In this document: piece after piece, positions 45,916-55,128 of the stretch
How the letters are laid out: each line of letters opens with the position of its first letter
Numbering within the stretch: position 1 is the first letter of the stretch
Source: Cohaesibacter sp. ES.047
Lineage (GTDB): Bacteria; Pseudomonadota; Alphaproteobacteria; Rhizobiales; Cohaesibacteraceae
NCBI RefSeq assembly: GCF_900215505.1
Contig: NZ_LT907844.1
Location: 496,001 to 560,000 of the forward strand
DNA: 64,000 nucleotides
Direction: 5' to 3'
The notes under the pieces: generated by a model
What the model was told of the DNA's origin: nothing
The model's input: the letters and a program-made list of their open reading frames with translations, nothing else
Database searches by the model: none
Translations under genes and position numbers: made by a program

Positions 45916-46890
45916 CTAAGACTTAGTTAACTCATTGATTTGTTTCGAATTTACAATCAATGCAGGGTTTAGATATCCAGCGAAGAAGTCTAGAACGTTT
46001 TGCACTGCACTTACCGCCGTGCGCTCTCCAGCTTCCGCAGTCAACCCGGCAATATGAGGAGACAGGATCACCTGATCAAGACCTAGAAGCTCGTTATCTG
46101 TCTTGGGGGGTTCCATCTCAAAAACATCAATGCCTGCAGCGGCCACGATTCCCGCATGGATCGCTTTAACCAAGGCCTTTTCATCCACGACCCCGCCGCG
46201 AGCCGTGTTTACCAGAACAACACCACGCTTCATTTGCGAGAATTCCAAATCTCCGAGGATTGGGCGCCCCGAGCTGGGTACATTAACCGATACAATATCA
46301 GCCCAAGCAAGACCGGATTGCATGTCGCAGGGTACTGCAGCGGTATTCTTTGGCCACCCCTGCTTTTCCAGGAATGGATCACACGCGCGGATTTCCATGC
46401 CGAATGCGCTCGCCATCCGAGCCAGATGCTGCCCGATACGACCAAATCCAATGATAAACAACCGCTTATTAAGCAGCTCAACAGCCTCCAGCTGATTACG
46501 CCAACTCCAATCGCCTTCCTTGATAGACTTACTGGCTCGTGAGGTTCTTTTTGCCGCAGACATAATCAGCATCAAACTATGCTCGGCCACAGATACTGAA
46601 TTAACATCTCCAACGATGGTCAGAACAATGCCCCTGTCGTTCAAGGCTTGCAGATCTACAGCATCATACCCAACACCATGTCGAGACACCAACTTGAGGT
46701 TCCCCCCGCGCGCAATCGTTTCGGCAGAAAGAGGCTGAGTTCTAATGACCAGAGCATCAGCTTTATCGATCAGTGGAGCATAGCTTTCTTCTGAGACATC
46801 CTTTACGTAATCATAAGTTATCCCGGAAGTTGCATCGAGCAAGTCAATGCCGCTTTGATGAATTTTTCCAGCAACGAGAATATGTGTCAT
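45916..46890 (-). CDS. D-isomer-specific 2-hydroxyacid dehydrogenase
   Basis: A 324-residue NAD-dependent dehydrogenase of the PGDH/hydroxypyruvate reductase family. Rossmann motif IIGFGRIGQHLA, catalytic Arg in VNTARGGVVDE, Glu in IDVFEMEPP and His in LSPHIAGLTAEAG. In a gar-like cluster it might reduce or oxidise hydroxypyruvate/glycerate or tartronate semialdehyde isomers; that role is inferred. Separate from the garL operon by 270 bases. Confidence 0.87.
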   Translation of the reverse strand: MTHILVAGKIHQSGIDLLDATSGITYDYVKDVSEESYAPLIDKADALVIRTQPLSAETIARGGNLKLVSRHGVGYDAVDLQALNDRGIVLTIVGDVNSVSVAEHSLMLIMSAAKRTSRASKSIKEGDWSWRNQLEAVELLNKRLFIIGFGRIGQHLARMASAFGMEIRACDPFLEKQGWPKNTAAVPCDMQSGLAWADIVSVNVPSSGRPILGDLEFSQMKRGVVLVNTARGGVVDEKALVKAIHAGIVAAAGIDVFEMEPPKTDNELLGLDQVILSPHIAGLTAEAGERTAVSAVQNVLDFFAGYLNPALIVNSKQINELTKS

Positions 46891-47160
46891 GAGTATTTCC
46901 CATACTTGCTAAAGTGTTGCTTCAAAATGCTATTTCGAGCAACTGCCCGCGAATTTAGGCACAAAAATCCCTGGGCCTGCGAAACAGCATTCGCAACACC
47001 TTCAAAATTCCTATTACGCAAACGTGAAAGGCCCCAAATGCTTTATTCAGGCCACATCACAAAGCGTAGAAGTGAGGTAGCAGAAACAAACCTGTGTCGG
47101 AATTCACAAAGGCGAGCCGTATAGAACGCCTTGCTTTTCCGGTCGCCTTGGGAGACCATA
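46891..47160. other. Intergenic region
   Basis: About 270 bases between the dehydrogenase and the aldolase genes. No gene or convincing structure seen; it should contain the dehydrogenase promoter and the end of the aldolase operon. Confidence 0.4.
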
Positions 47161-47928
47161 TTAGAGATAGGTTCCCTTAAGGGCCTGGCTTGCTCCTTTA
47201 AGCAAACCAAGATCAGAACCGACAGCCACGAAATTGGCGCCAAGTTCCATATATTTTCGGGCGTCGCTCTCAACCGGAGCCAGGATTCCGGCAGACTTGC
47301 CAGCCGCCTTTGCTGCTTCAAAAACGCGTTTAATGATTGCCTGAACAGAAGGTTCGCTCGGATTACCAAGATAGCCACAAGAAGCCGCCAGATCTGACGG
47401 CCCGATGAACAGGCCATCGACACCATCAACGGCAGCGATCTCTTCGGCAGCATCAGCAGCAACCGGAGTTTCAATTTGAACGATCACACCGATATTGTCA
47501 TTGATGATCTTCTGATAGTCCGACACAGTGCCATATTTGTTGGAACGATGGGCAACAGATACACCACGAACCCCTGCAGGGGGATAGCGAGTAGCTGCAA
47601 CGGCAGCCCGTGCTTCATCTGCATTTTGCACAAATGGAATCAAAAAGTTATAAAACCCTGCATCAAGAAGCCTTTTGATCAAGACCGTATCGTTCCAGGA
47701 TGGACGAACAACAGGCGCTGACTCACTATCCTTGAGAGCCATAAGCTGTGGCACCAACGACAGCACGTCGTTTAAAGCATGTTCAGCATCCAATAGAAGC
47801 CAGTCAAAGCCAGCCACGCCCATAACCTCGGTCGTGATTGGGCTGCCCAGAGCACACCAGCAACCGATCAGAGGTTTACGAGCCAGAAGATTCTGGCGTA
47901 GCTGGTTTGGAAGGGTCTGCGCGTTCAT
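47161..47928 (-). CDS. garL: HpcH/HpaI-family aldolase, 2-dehydro-3-deoxyglucarate aldolase-like
   Basis: A 255-residue class II aldolase: [50 protein letters not shown], catalytic His/Arg regions and metal-site Glu in [34 protein letters not shown]. GarL cleaves 5-keto-4-deoxy- or 2-keto-3-deoxy-glucarate to pyruvate and tartronate semialdehyde; the next genes use that product. ATG 47928 follows GGAGG by 9 bases. It is last of a garR-glycerate kinase-garL order. Confidence 0.9.
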   Translation of the reverse strand: MNAQTLPNQLRQNLLARKPLIGCWCALGSPITTEVMGVAGFDWLLLDAEHALNDVLSLVPQLMALKDSESAPVVRPSWNDTVLIKRLLDAGFYNFLIPFVQNADEARAAVAATRYPPAGVRGVSVAHRSNKYGTVSDYQKIINDNIGVIVQIETPVAADAAEEIAAVDGVDGLFIGPSDLAASCGYLGNPSEPSVQAIIKRVFEAAKAAGKSAGILAPVESDARKYMELGANFVAVGSDLGLLKGASQALKGTYL

Positions 47929-47945
47929 GTCAATATTTCCTCCGT

Positions 47946-49232
47946 TCATTGCACACACAAGTCGCGTGTGTCTGTAATAAGAATAGCCCTGAAGTCATTT
48001 ACGTTGGTCAATGTGGGGCCAGTGACCAGTTGATCTCCAATTGCTTCAAAGAAGCCGTGAGCATTGTTGTTCTCCAATTCGGCCCTGGCTGAAAGTCCAA
48101 GAGATCGGCCTTTTTCCAAGGTTTCTGGCAAGCCAAAGGCCCCCGCAACCTCCTCACAGCCATCAACACCATCGGTGTCTGCTGCGACGGCGTACACCCC
48201 ATGAAGACCATTGAGCGCGACCATAAGCGAGAGCAAAAACTCAACATTCCGCCCGCCTCGACCTTGCCCTCGCATTGTAACGGTGGTCTCACCCCCCGAT
48301 AAAAGAATGCAAGGTTGTTCGAAGGGTTGGGACTTGAACTTCACCTGCCGTACGATCCCGCTCATCACCACTCCCAGGTCTCGAGCTTCCCCCTCTATGC
48401 TATCTCCAAGAATGTAAGGAACGACACCTGCTTTGAGCGCTACCGAGGCTGCGGCTTCCAATGCCATTTGAGGTGCAGCGATAATCCTTGCTTCAGAAGA
48501 GGCAAGCCGCAGATCTGAAGGTTTAATGCTTTCATTTTGGGCAAGCTTAAGTGCATGAAGAACTGCATCCGGCAGCTGCAGTCGGTAACGATCAACGATA
48601 CCCTGAGCGTCAGCCAGTGTTGTGGGATCCGCAACGGTTGGACCTGAGGCAATATCGATTGGGTCATCACCCGGCACATCCGATATCATCAAAGTCAAAA
48701 GCTTGGCGGGATGGCAAGCAGCAGCAAGACGTCCGCCATTTATCGACGACAGATGCCTTCGCAAGCAGTTCATTTCCGTGATTGTCGCTCCTGACCTCAG
48801 AAGCGCGGTATTGGCTGCCTGCAGGTCTTCCAGAGAAAGTCCTTCAGCTGGCAAGGTCATTAGTGAAGACCCTCCACCAGAGATCAGACAAAGCACGAAG
48901 TCATCCGCTGTTAACCCGGAAACCAGCTCACGAATACGCTGCGATGCCGTTTGACCAGCTTCGTCAGGAACCGGATGGCTCGCCTCAACGATTTCGATCT
49001 TTTCGCATGGGACAGAATATCCATATCTCGTAATCACAAGCCCTTCGAGCGGACCTTTCCAGGTTTCCTCGACAGCGCGAGCCATTGCCGCCGAAGCCTT
49101 GCCCGCACCGATGACAATAAAGCGTCCGCGAGGGGTCTCTGAAGGCATGTGTTTCGGCACACAAATGTTCGGCTGGGCAGAAGCTACCGCAGCATCGAAC
49201 ATCTGCCGTAAAAGGGTTTGAGGATCAATCAT
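47946..49232 (-). CDS. Glycerate 2-kinase (MOFRL/GckA type)
   Basis: A 428-residue class II glycerate kinase: [15 protein letters not shown], catalytic Lys in [20 protein letters not shown], the switch region [16 protein letters not shown] and the MOFRL C-terminal domain ([37 protein letters not shown]). It phosphorylates D-glycerate to 2-phosphoglycerate, the final step after GarR. Older annotations call relatives TtuD hydroxypyruvate reductase. Its ATG overlaps the garR stop (TGATG). Confidence 0.92.
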   Translation of the reverse strand: MIDPQTLLRQMFDAAVASAQPNICVPKHMPSETPRGRFIVIGAGKASAAMARAVEETWKGPLEGLVITRYGYSVPCEKIEIVEASHPVPDEAGQTASQRIRELVSGLTADDFVLCLISGGGSSLMTLPAEGLSLEDLQAANTALLRSGATITEMNCLRRHLSSINGGRLAAACHPAKLLTLMISDVPGDDPIDIASGPTVADPTTLADAQGIVDRYRLQLPDAVLHALKLAQNESIKPSDLRLASSEARIIAAPQMALEAAASVALKAGVVPYILGDSIEGEARDLGVVMSGIVRQVKFKSQPFEQPCILLSGGETTVTMRGQGRGGRNVEFLLSLMVALNGLHGVYAVAADTDGVDGCEEVAGAFGLPETLEKGRSLGLSARAELENNNAHGFFEAIGDQLVTGPTLTNVNDFRAILITDTRDLCVQ

Positions 49233-50113
49233 CAGGCAACTTCGTGGCTAGCCATAAGCTCAAGCGCTTTAACCAAAGCAGAGTGATCCCAGGAAGAGCC
49301 GCCATGGGCCGCACAGGCATTAAACAATTCCTGGGCTGTCGCGGTATTTGGAAGGCTCATTTGCATCGCCCGAGCACTGGAAAGCGCAAGATTCAGGTCT
49401 TTTTGATGCAGCTCTATACGAAACCCTGGTTCAAAGGTGCGATCAATCATGCGCTTTCCATGGATTTCCAGGATTTTAGAAGAAGCAAATCCTCCCATGA
49501 GAGCATCACGAACCTTGGCAGGATCAGCTCCAGCCTTTGAAGCAAAGAGAAGCGCCTCGGCGACGGCTTCTATGTTCAGCGCCACAACAATCTGATTGGC
49601 AACCTTGCATGTTTGGCCATCACCATTTCCGCCAACAAGCGTAATGTTCTTGCCCATCAGCTCAAACAGAGGCTTGGCGACTGCAAACCCCTTTTCGGAG
49701 CCTCCGCACATAATTGTCAGAGTTGCGTTGATAGCACCGACCTCACCGCCAGACACGGGAGCGTCAACATACTCACATCCCAGACTATTAATTTTCTTTG
49801 CAAATTCCTTAGTCGCAACAGGCGAGATAGAACTCATGTCAATGACGGTTTTGCCCGCCGACAAGCCCATCGAAACACTGTTACCACCAAACAGAACCGC
49901 ATCTACATGCGGTGTATCAGGCACCATGATGATGATGACATCATTTGCCTCAGCCACTTCCTTAGAGGACTTAGCAACTTTCACACCTTTGGCAACGAGT
50001 GTCGGCGCAACAGCCTTCGCGTCAAATGCAGTGATGTCGTGCCCTCCAGCAATCAAATGCTCCGCCATCGGAGCTCCCATAATTCCCGTTCCGATAAAAC
50101 CGATCTTGGTCAT
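49232..50113 (-). CDS. garR: Tartronate semialdehyde reductase (2-hydroxy-3-oxopropionate reductase)
   Basis: A 293-residue beta-hydroxyacid dehydrogenase: MTKIGFIGTGIMGAPMAEHLIAGG with the GxGxxG nucleotide site, FVDAPVSGG-like VDAPVSGGEVGA, catalytic Lys in CKVANQIVVALN and the helix SSKILEIHGKRM. It reduces tartronate semialdehyde to D-glycerate. ATG 50113 (GGGAGAG 7 bases upstream) is preferred; the frame runs on to 50284 through the promoter region. First gene of the operon, with a LacI half-operator upstream. Confidence 0.92.
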   Translation of the reverse strand: MTKIGFIGTGIMGAPMAEHLIAGGHDITAFDAKAVAPTLVAKGVKVAKSSKEVAEANDVIIIMVPDTPHVDAVLFGGNSVSMGLSAGKTVIDMSSISPVATKEFAKKINSLGCEYVDAPVSGGEVGAINATLTIMCGGSEKGFAVAKPLFELMGKNITLVGGNGDGQTCKVANQIVVALNIEAVAEALLFASKAGADPAKVRDALMGGFASSKILEIHGKRMIDRTFEPGFRIELHQKDLNLALSSARAMQMSLPNTATAQELFNACAAHGGSSWDHSALVKALELMASHEVA

Positions 50114-50270
50114 ACGACTTCTCTCCCTGTCATTTGCCACCACATTTGCATTGCCTTCCTCTTCATCGCACAGACGTCTCCGAACCAATCGATTTAACAA
50201 GAAGTCCCGGCTCGACGTAGCAACAAAAGTAGCGGCAACTGCCCTAACACCAAAACACCTACCACCAAAA

Positions 50271-50290
50271 AAATCGAAGCGCAACTTTTT
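50271..50290. promoter_or_regulatory. LacI-type operator, imperfect (garR side)
   Basis: AAATCGAAGCGCAACTTTTT: its left half is identical to the perfect operator at 50421, the right half keeps only GC and TTT. It lies about 158 bases upstream of garR. Confidence 0.5.
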
Positions 50291-50420
50291 TTAAAATATT
50301 CTCATTTTTTCAAATCAGAAAAATCTATTTTCTTTTAATTTATTGTTTTTATTATGTTATATAAATTTCTTGTAGTGATTAACTCTCCTGATTATGCAAT
50401 ATTATAGGCGCAAATGATAT

Positions 50421-50440
50421 AAATCGAAGCGCTTCGATTT
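50421..50440. promoter_or_regulatory. LacI-type operator, perfect 20-bp palindrome
   Basis: AAATCGAAGCGCTTCGATTT reads the same on both strands and has the central CG-containing form (AAGCGCTT) expected of LacI-family operators. It sits 246 bases before the LacI-family gene. Confidence 0.75.
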
Positions 50441-50686
50441 TTTAATCACCTCAATTTTTGCTGTGATTTCGGAGCTCACAGCAAGCACATCAAAGGAACC
50501 GGAACGAAAGGAAAGGGAGTGCGCGGCAAAGGCAGGATTGCCAGAGTTGCCAAGCTCTTACACTCGGTGTAGAAAACTTGACGGAGATGGAAAGAACGTG
50601 ACTACGCCTCTCCAGTTGATCAGTCACGACCCAAAGCGGTCTGGCATACAAATTGTGACAGAACCGGGAATTGAAACGAGACCTCA

Positions 50687-51691
50687 ATGAATGGTCAACC
50701 AACCACAAAAGCAACACTAGAAAGCGTTGCAAAACTTGCTGGCGTAGCCCCTTCAACGGTATCCCGTGTCTTGAACACACCAGACAAAGTGCCACAGAAG
50801 ACACTCGATCGTGTCAATCAGGCAATCTCTCAAACCGGCTATGTACCCAATCTAATTGCAGGCAGCCTAGCCTCAAATCGCAGTCGATTGATCGCAGCCA
50901 TCACACCAAGTATGGCAAACCTTGTCTATGCCGAGACGATGCAGAGCTTTTCCCGCGTTCTGAAGGACAATGGCTATGAGGTATTACTTGGGGAATCCGG
51001 ATATGACCTTAAAGCTGAAGAGAAAATCGTAACAACCGTTTTAAGCAGGCGACCCGATGCGATTTTCCTAACCGGAATTCATCACACATTGGAGTGTCGC
51101 AGACGTCTACATTCGGCAGGGATACCGATTGTCGAATCTTGGGACATCACGCCAACGCCACTAGATCTTGTAGTTGGCTTTTCGCATGCCGAGGTCGGAA
51201 AATCAGTTGCCACCTATTTTTGCGACAAGGGATACACAAGTTTTAGCCTCGCCTCGGCTGGCGATCAGAGAGCCCATGTACGCGCCGAAGCTTATCTAAA
51301 GGAACTGTCTGCGCGAGGGCAAACCGATATAACACCAGTTATCAGAGAACCCTCCCCCAGCGTTGCTCTCGGGCGTTCCATCATGTCCGACTTGCTAGAC
51401 CAAAAGAAAACACCGTTTGCCGTTTTCTGCAGCTCTGACGTTGTAGCACTCGGTGCGCTGTTTGAAGTTTTGGCTCGCGGACTGTCAATACCAGACGATG
51501 TTGCCATTATGGGATTCGGCAACCAAAATTTTGCCATGTACACCCATCCGGCGTTATCAACTGTTCGGGTCGACTGTATTAACATGGGAGAAAAGTCGGC
51601 CCAAATGCTGTTGGCGAGATTACAAAATGAACAAACTGAAGGCCATTCATTCGATGTGGGATTTGAGATATTGGCAAGAGAAACGTCCTGA
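50687..51691 (+). CDS. LacI-family transcriptional regulator of the gar-like operon
   Basis: A 334-residue regulator of the GntR(gluconate)/GguR-like branch: N-terminal HTH TLESVAKLAGVAPSTVSRVLNTPDKVPQKTLDRVNQAISQTGYVPN with hinge helix NLIAGSLASNRS, then a periplasmic-binding-like ligand domain (AVFCSSDVVALGALFEVLARGLSIPDDVAIMGFGN). Divergent from garR with palindromic operators between. It probably represses garR-glycerate kinase-garL and possibly itself. IS6 copy 3 starts 137 bases after its stop. Confidence 0.92.
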   Translation: MNGQPTTKATLESVAKLAGVAPSTVSRVLNTPDKVPQKTLDRVNQAISQTGYVPNLIAGSLASNRSRLIAAITPSMANLVYAETMQSFSRVLKDNGYEVLLGESGYDLKAEEKIVTTVLSRRPDAIFLTGIHHTLECRRRLHSAGIPIVESWDITPTPLDLVVGFSHAEVGKSVATYFCDKGYTSFSLASAGDQRAHVRAEAYLKELSARGQTDITPVIREPSPSVALGRSIMSDLLDQKKTPFAVFCSSDVVALGALFEVLARGLSIPDDVAIMGFGNQNFAMYTHPALSTVRVDCINMGEKSAQMLLARLQNEQTEGHSFDVGFEILARETS

Positions 51692-51828
51692 ACAACTATA
51701 CCACATGTACAGGCAAGCCCCCCCCCCTCCAAACGGAGAGACGGATTTCAAAAGCGGCCAACTTGGATGCACACGCGTGAGACAGTCGAGACCAAATTCT
51801 CGAGGAAATTTGGGTAGAGGCCGATTAA

Positions 51829-52720
51829 GGCCCTGTCGCAAACTTTTGTCGTTAACCAGGATTTGAGATTTGTGCGGTGAGAAGGTGCTCCGATTTATTG
51901 AAGGAGCGTCGTATGATTCTCAATGCCATTGCCGAAAAGCTGAAACGAAAATCGAAAGATGACTTCAAAGGCAGACAATTTGAGGCGTGGCTGATCATTC
52001 AGGCGGTATCTTGGTATCTGCGTTACCCGTTGAGCTATCGGGATCTCGAAGAAATGTTCCTTGAGCGCGGCTTTGAAGTTGACCATAGCACAATCAACCG
52101 ATGGGTTCTGACCTACGCTCCCTTGATCGAGAAACGGTTGCGTCGGTTTCGCAAACCCCATTGCGGGTCTATTCGGGTGGATGAAACTTACATCAAGGTG
52201 CGGGGGAAGTGGAAATATCTGTACCGAGCCATAGATAAGCACGGCAATCCCGTGGATTTTCTGCTCACCGCCAATAGAGATCTTGATGCAGCAAAGCGTT
52301 TCTTCAACAAAATGCTCAAGGATGAGCCGCTCCTGTCGCCGGGCAAGATCGGCACTGACGGTGCCAACACATTCCCGTCAACGATCAAACAATCGGTCGA
52401 CAAAGGCCACCTGCGGCCGGACCCAGTCCATTATGTTACCAAGCATCTGCAGCAGCGTATTGAGAGTGATCATTTCAGGGTAAAGAAGAATATGCCCAGG
52501 ATTGGTGGTTTCCGATCCTTCCATGCTGCGAGACGAACCATCGCTGGTTTCGAAGCCATGCTGTGGCTTAAGAAGGGCTTCGACTTCGCGGAGACATGGA
52601 CCGTTCGCGAACAGAATGATCTCATTGCTCTCCTCTTTGGACTTCAAAAAGTTAACGAAGCATGAAAATGACGCTGATCACAGCACAAACAGGGCCTGAT
52701 TGAAACTTTGCGACGCGCCC
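51829..52720 (+). mobile_element. IS6-family insertion sequence, copy 3 (inverted)
   Basis: The same 892-bp unit in the opposite orientation to copies 1 and 2. Flanks CCGATTAA and GTATATTT do not match each other. It separates the sugar-acid cluster from the defence island. Confidence 0.9.
51913..52665 (+). CDS. IS6-family transposase, copy 3
   Basis: Protein identical to copies 1 and 2, same start after AAGGAG. Confidence 0.93.
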   Translation: MILNAIAEKLKRKSKDDFKGRQFEAWLIIQAVSWYLRYPLSYRDLEEMFLERGFEVDHSTINRWVLTYAPLIEKRLRRFRKPHCGSIRVDETYIKVRGKWKYLYRAIDKHGNPVDFLLTANRDLDAAKRFFNKMLKDEPLLSPGKIGTDGANTFPSTIKQSVDKGHLRPDPVHYVTKHLQQRIESDHFRVKKNMPRIGGFRSFHAARRTIAGFEAMLWLKKGFDFAETWTVREQNDLIALLFGLQKVNEA

Positions 52721-52779
52721 GTATATTTCCTCAGTCTGACTCGCTACCTTTATGTGAATAGCTGCCGCAGTCTTAGCGG

Positions 52780-52796
52780 ACTTTGCGACGTGCCCC
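52780..52796. repeat. Scar resembling the IS6 end
   Basis: ACTTTGCGACGTGCCCC matches the IS6 end 76 bases upstream (ACTTTGCGACGCGCCC, 52705-52720) with one mismatch. It could be left by an earlier element. Confidence 0.4.
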
Positions 52797-52827
52797 CAGA
52801 GAACGTCAGGACTTGCCTTACAAACCA

Positions 52828-52857
52828 GTTGACTTCTGTCAACCATTGACTTACATT
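52828..52857 (+). promoter_or_regulatory. higBA promoter with palindromic operator
   Basis: -35 TTGACT (52829-52834), 17-base spacer, -10 TACATT (52852-52857). The palindrome GTTGAC-TTCT-GTCAAC (52828-52843) covers the -35. Transcription should start near 52864, the first base of higB. Confidence 0.6.
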
Positions 52858-52863
52858 TGAGTT

Positions 52864-53142
52864 ATGATAAAGAGCATTCGACATAAGGGTCTGAAGGCCT
52901 ATTGGACCAAGGGACAGACAAAAGGTCTAAACTCAGATTGGCTACCGAAGATCCGGATTATCATGTCGGCTCTCGACGCTGCTGATGAACCGGAAGAGAT
53001 GGACTTTCCGGGTTCTCGCTTTCATAGCCTGAAAGGAGATATGGGTGACTATTTCTCAGTTCGGCTCACAGGGAACTTCCGGGTCATCTTTCAGTTCGAC
53101 GGCGAAGGTTTCATTCTGGTTGATATCAAGGACTATCACTAA
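52864..53142 (+). CDS. higB: HigB-family toxin (RelE/ParE superfamily)
   Basis: A 92-residue protein, MIKSIRHKGLKAYWTKGQTKGL ... FPGSRFHSLKGDMGDYFSVRLTGNFRVIFQFDGEGFILVDIKDYH, with the HigB pattern of RFHxLKGxxxGxYSVRVxGNYRIxFxF ending DYH. HigB is a ribosome-dependent mRNA endonuclease. Size is normal. No ribosome-binding site is seen before ATG 52864 and the predicted transcript begins at the start codon, suggesting leaderless translation. The stop overlaps the higA start (TAATG). Confidence 0.9.
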   Translation: MIKSIRHKGLKAYWTKGQTKGLNSDWLPKIRIIMSALDAADEPEEMDFPGSRFHSLKGDMGDYFSVRLTGNFRVIFQFDGEGFILVDIKDYH

Positions 53143-53444
53143 TGATCAATAAACACGTATCCGTTTCAGCAACACACCCTGGCGAGCTACTTAGAGAAAT
53201 CATCTTGCCTGATATTCCGATGAGCAAGGTAGCGATTGCTGAAGCTCTGCAGATCTCCCGCCAGACGCTGTATGACATTCTCAATGAGAAACAGCCCATC
53301 ACGGCTGAGATGGCTATTCGCTTTGGCAAGCTCCTCGGCAATGGAGCTAGCTTTTGGCTGAACATGCAGCGCAGCTATGATTTGGAGAAGGCAAAACTAT
53401 CGATCGATGTTTCCTCCATTCCAACAATCAAGGCGGCCAGCTGA
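53142..53444 (+). CDS. higA: HigA-family antitoxin
   Basis: A 100-residue Xre-type protein: HPGELLREIILPDIPMSKVAIAEALQISRQTLYDILNEKQPITAEMAIRFGKLLGNGASFWLNMQRSYDLEKA, the standard HigA helix-turn-helix. It neutralises HigB and represses the operon by binding the upstream palindrome. Coupled to higB by one-base overlap. Confidence 0.92.
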   Translation: MINKHVSVSATHPGELLREIILPDIPMSKVAIAEALQISRQTLYDILNEKQPITAEMAIRFGKLLGNGASFWLNMQRSYDLEKAKLSIDVSSIPTIKAAS

Positions 53445-53497
53445 TCCAAACACATTTCTGTAGTGGCGTATGGACCTAAGCAGCAGTCTATAGCGTC

Positions 53498-54161
<664 letters not shown>

Positions 54162-54217
54162 AAGCCACCCCCTTTCGGGAAGGCAGCAATCCGAGTAATT
54201 GCATATCCCTAGAAATC

Positions 54218-54236
54218 GGTAGGAATAGTTCTTACC
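54218..54236. promoter_or_regulatory. Candidate operator of the second parDE pair
   Basis: A 19-bp dyad GGTA-N-GAA-N3-TTC-N-TACC, followed by a -10-like TATAGT at 54243-54248. It lies 37 bases upstream of the antitoxin start. Confidence 0.5.
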
Positions 54237-54272
54237 TTGAGCTATAGTGTCTTTAACCGAAGGGATTGAACT

Positions 54273-54551
54273 ATGCCAAGTACCAAACGGTCTTTTATCG
54301 TCGGTGATCGCTATGACGCCTTCATTGCTCAACAGATAGAAGAAGGACGTTTCAATAATGCCAGCGAGGTTGTGCGAGCAGGCTTGAGAATGCTTGAGGA
54401 TTATGAGACACGCCTTGCAGAAGCCCGTGCATTAGTTGATGCAGCAGACGCTGAAATTGCAGCAGGCAAAGGTATCGAATACGCAAACACCCAAAGCCTG
54501 ACAGAAGACATTATCAAGCGGGGGATGGTGCGATTAGCCCAAAAAGATTAG
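54273..54551 (+). CDS. ParD-like antitoxin, second pair
   Basis: A 92-residue CopG/ParD-type antitoxin: [59 protein letters not shown], the ribbon-helix-helix plus family motif F(N)NASEVVRxGLRxLE. It should bind DNA upstream and the adjacent ParE-like toxin. It is unrelated in detail to the ParD at 21430. Confidence 0.88.
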   Translation: MPSTKRSFIVGDRYDAFIAQQIEEGRFNNASEVVRAGLRMLEDYETRLAEARALVDAADAEIAAGKGIEYANTQSLTEDIIKRGMVRLAQKD

Positions 54552-54835
54552 TTCTTGCCCCCAAAGCGCAAGATGACCTCACGGGGATATTCGTTTACAT
54601 CGCCCAAGAAGAAGACGTTGGCACAGCAGCAACCTTTGTTGCCGACCTAACAGCCAAAATTCAATGGATTGCCGACACTGACTTCCCCGGCGTTCCTCGC
54701 GACTGGATCCGTCCAGGCTTGAAGGCTCTTCCCTATCGCAAACGTTGCATATATTTCCGCACCGATGAAGACACTGTCACCGTTTTGCGCATCATTCACG
54801 GACGACAAGACGTTGAGGCGCAGGAGTTTGGATAG
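54533..54835 (+). CDS. ParE-like toxin without a standard start codon
   Basis: The frame reads [96 protein letters not shown], a complete ParE (RelE superfamily) sequence with the C-terminal [10 protein letters not shown] motif. No ATG, GTG or TTG precedes it in frame; an ATT at 54533 is the nearest possible codon. It overlaps the antitoxin end, and a -1 slip in CAAAAAG would fuse the two. Either a rare start is used or a one-base change has broken the gene. Confidence 0.7.
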   Translation: MSPKRLVLAPKAQDDLTGIFVYIAQEEDVGTAATFVADLTAKIQWIADTDFPGVPRDWIRPGLKALPYRKRCIYFRTDEDTVTVLRIIHGRQDVEAQEFG

Positions 54836-55128
54836 GGCACAGAAGGCGAAAGCCGTCATTCAGAGTGTCTTTGAGCGCATCGGGGCTTGGGCAGACCATT
54901 CGGGCGGATTGCCGACATTTCCTGCGGATGCGAGATCTCCGGTCCTTCAGGCCAAAGCGGCCATTCGAGGTATCCCGGTTCCAGACCTGGCAGCAGCGGC
55001 AAGGTCGGGCGGGGACCGAACCTTCGCTGGAATTGCTGGAGTGGGGCCGCGTGCAGACAATCAGCAGCTGGACTGGGCAACACGAACGCGTCACACAACA
55101 ATTTCAATTCTTTGTCCGGAGCTGGCCT
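54836..55128. other. Non-coding gap between the ParE-like and CD-NTase genes
   Basis: About 290 bases where the convergent ParE-like and CD-NTase genes meet. It holds a fragment AAAGCGGCCATTCGAGG (54953-54969), similar to decayed repeats elsewhere in the window. No gene is supported. Confidence 0.4.

Larger units (their letters stand above)
50114..50686. promoter_or_regulatory. Divergent garR / lacI-type control region
   Basis: About 570 AT-rich non-coding bases containing two related LacI-type operator sequences (50271 and 50421), described separately. No gene; small frames near 50463-50690 lack coding character. Confidence 0.6.
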
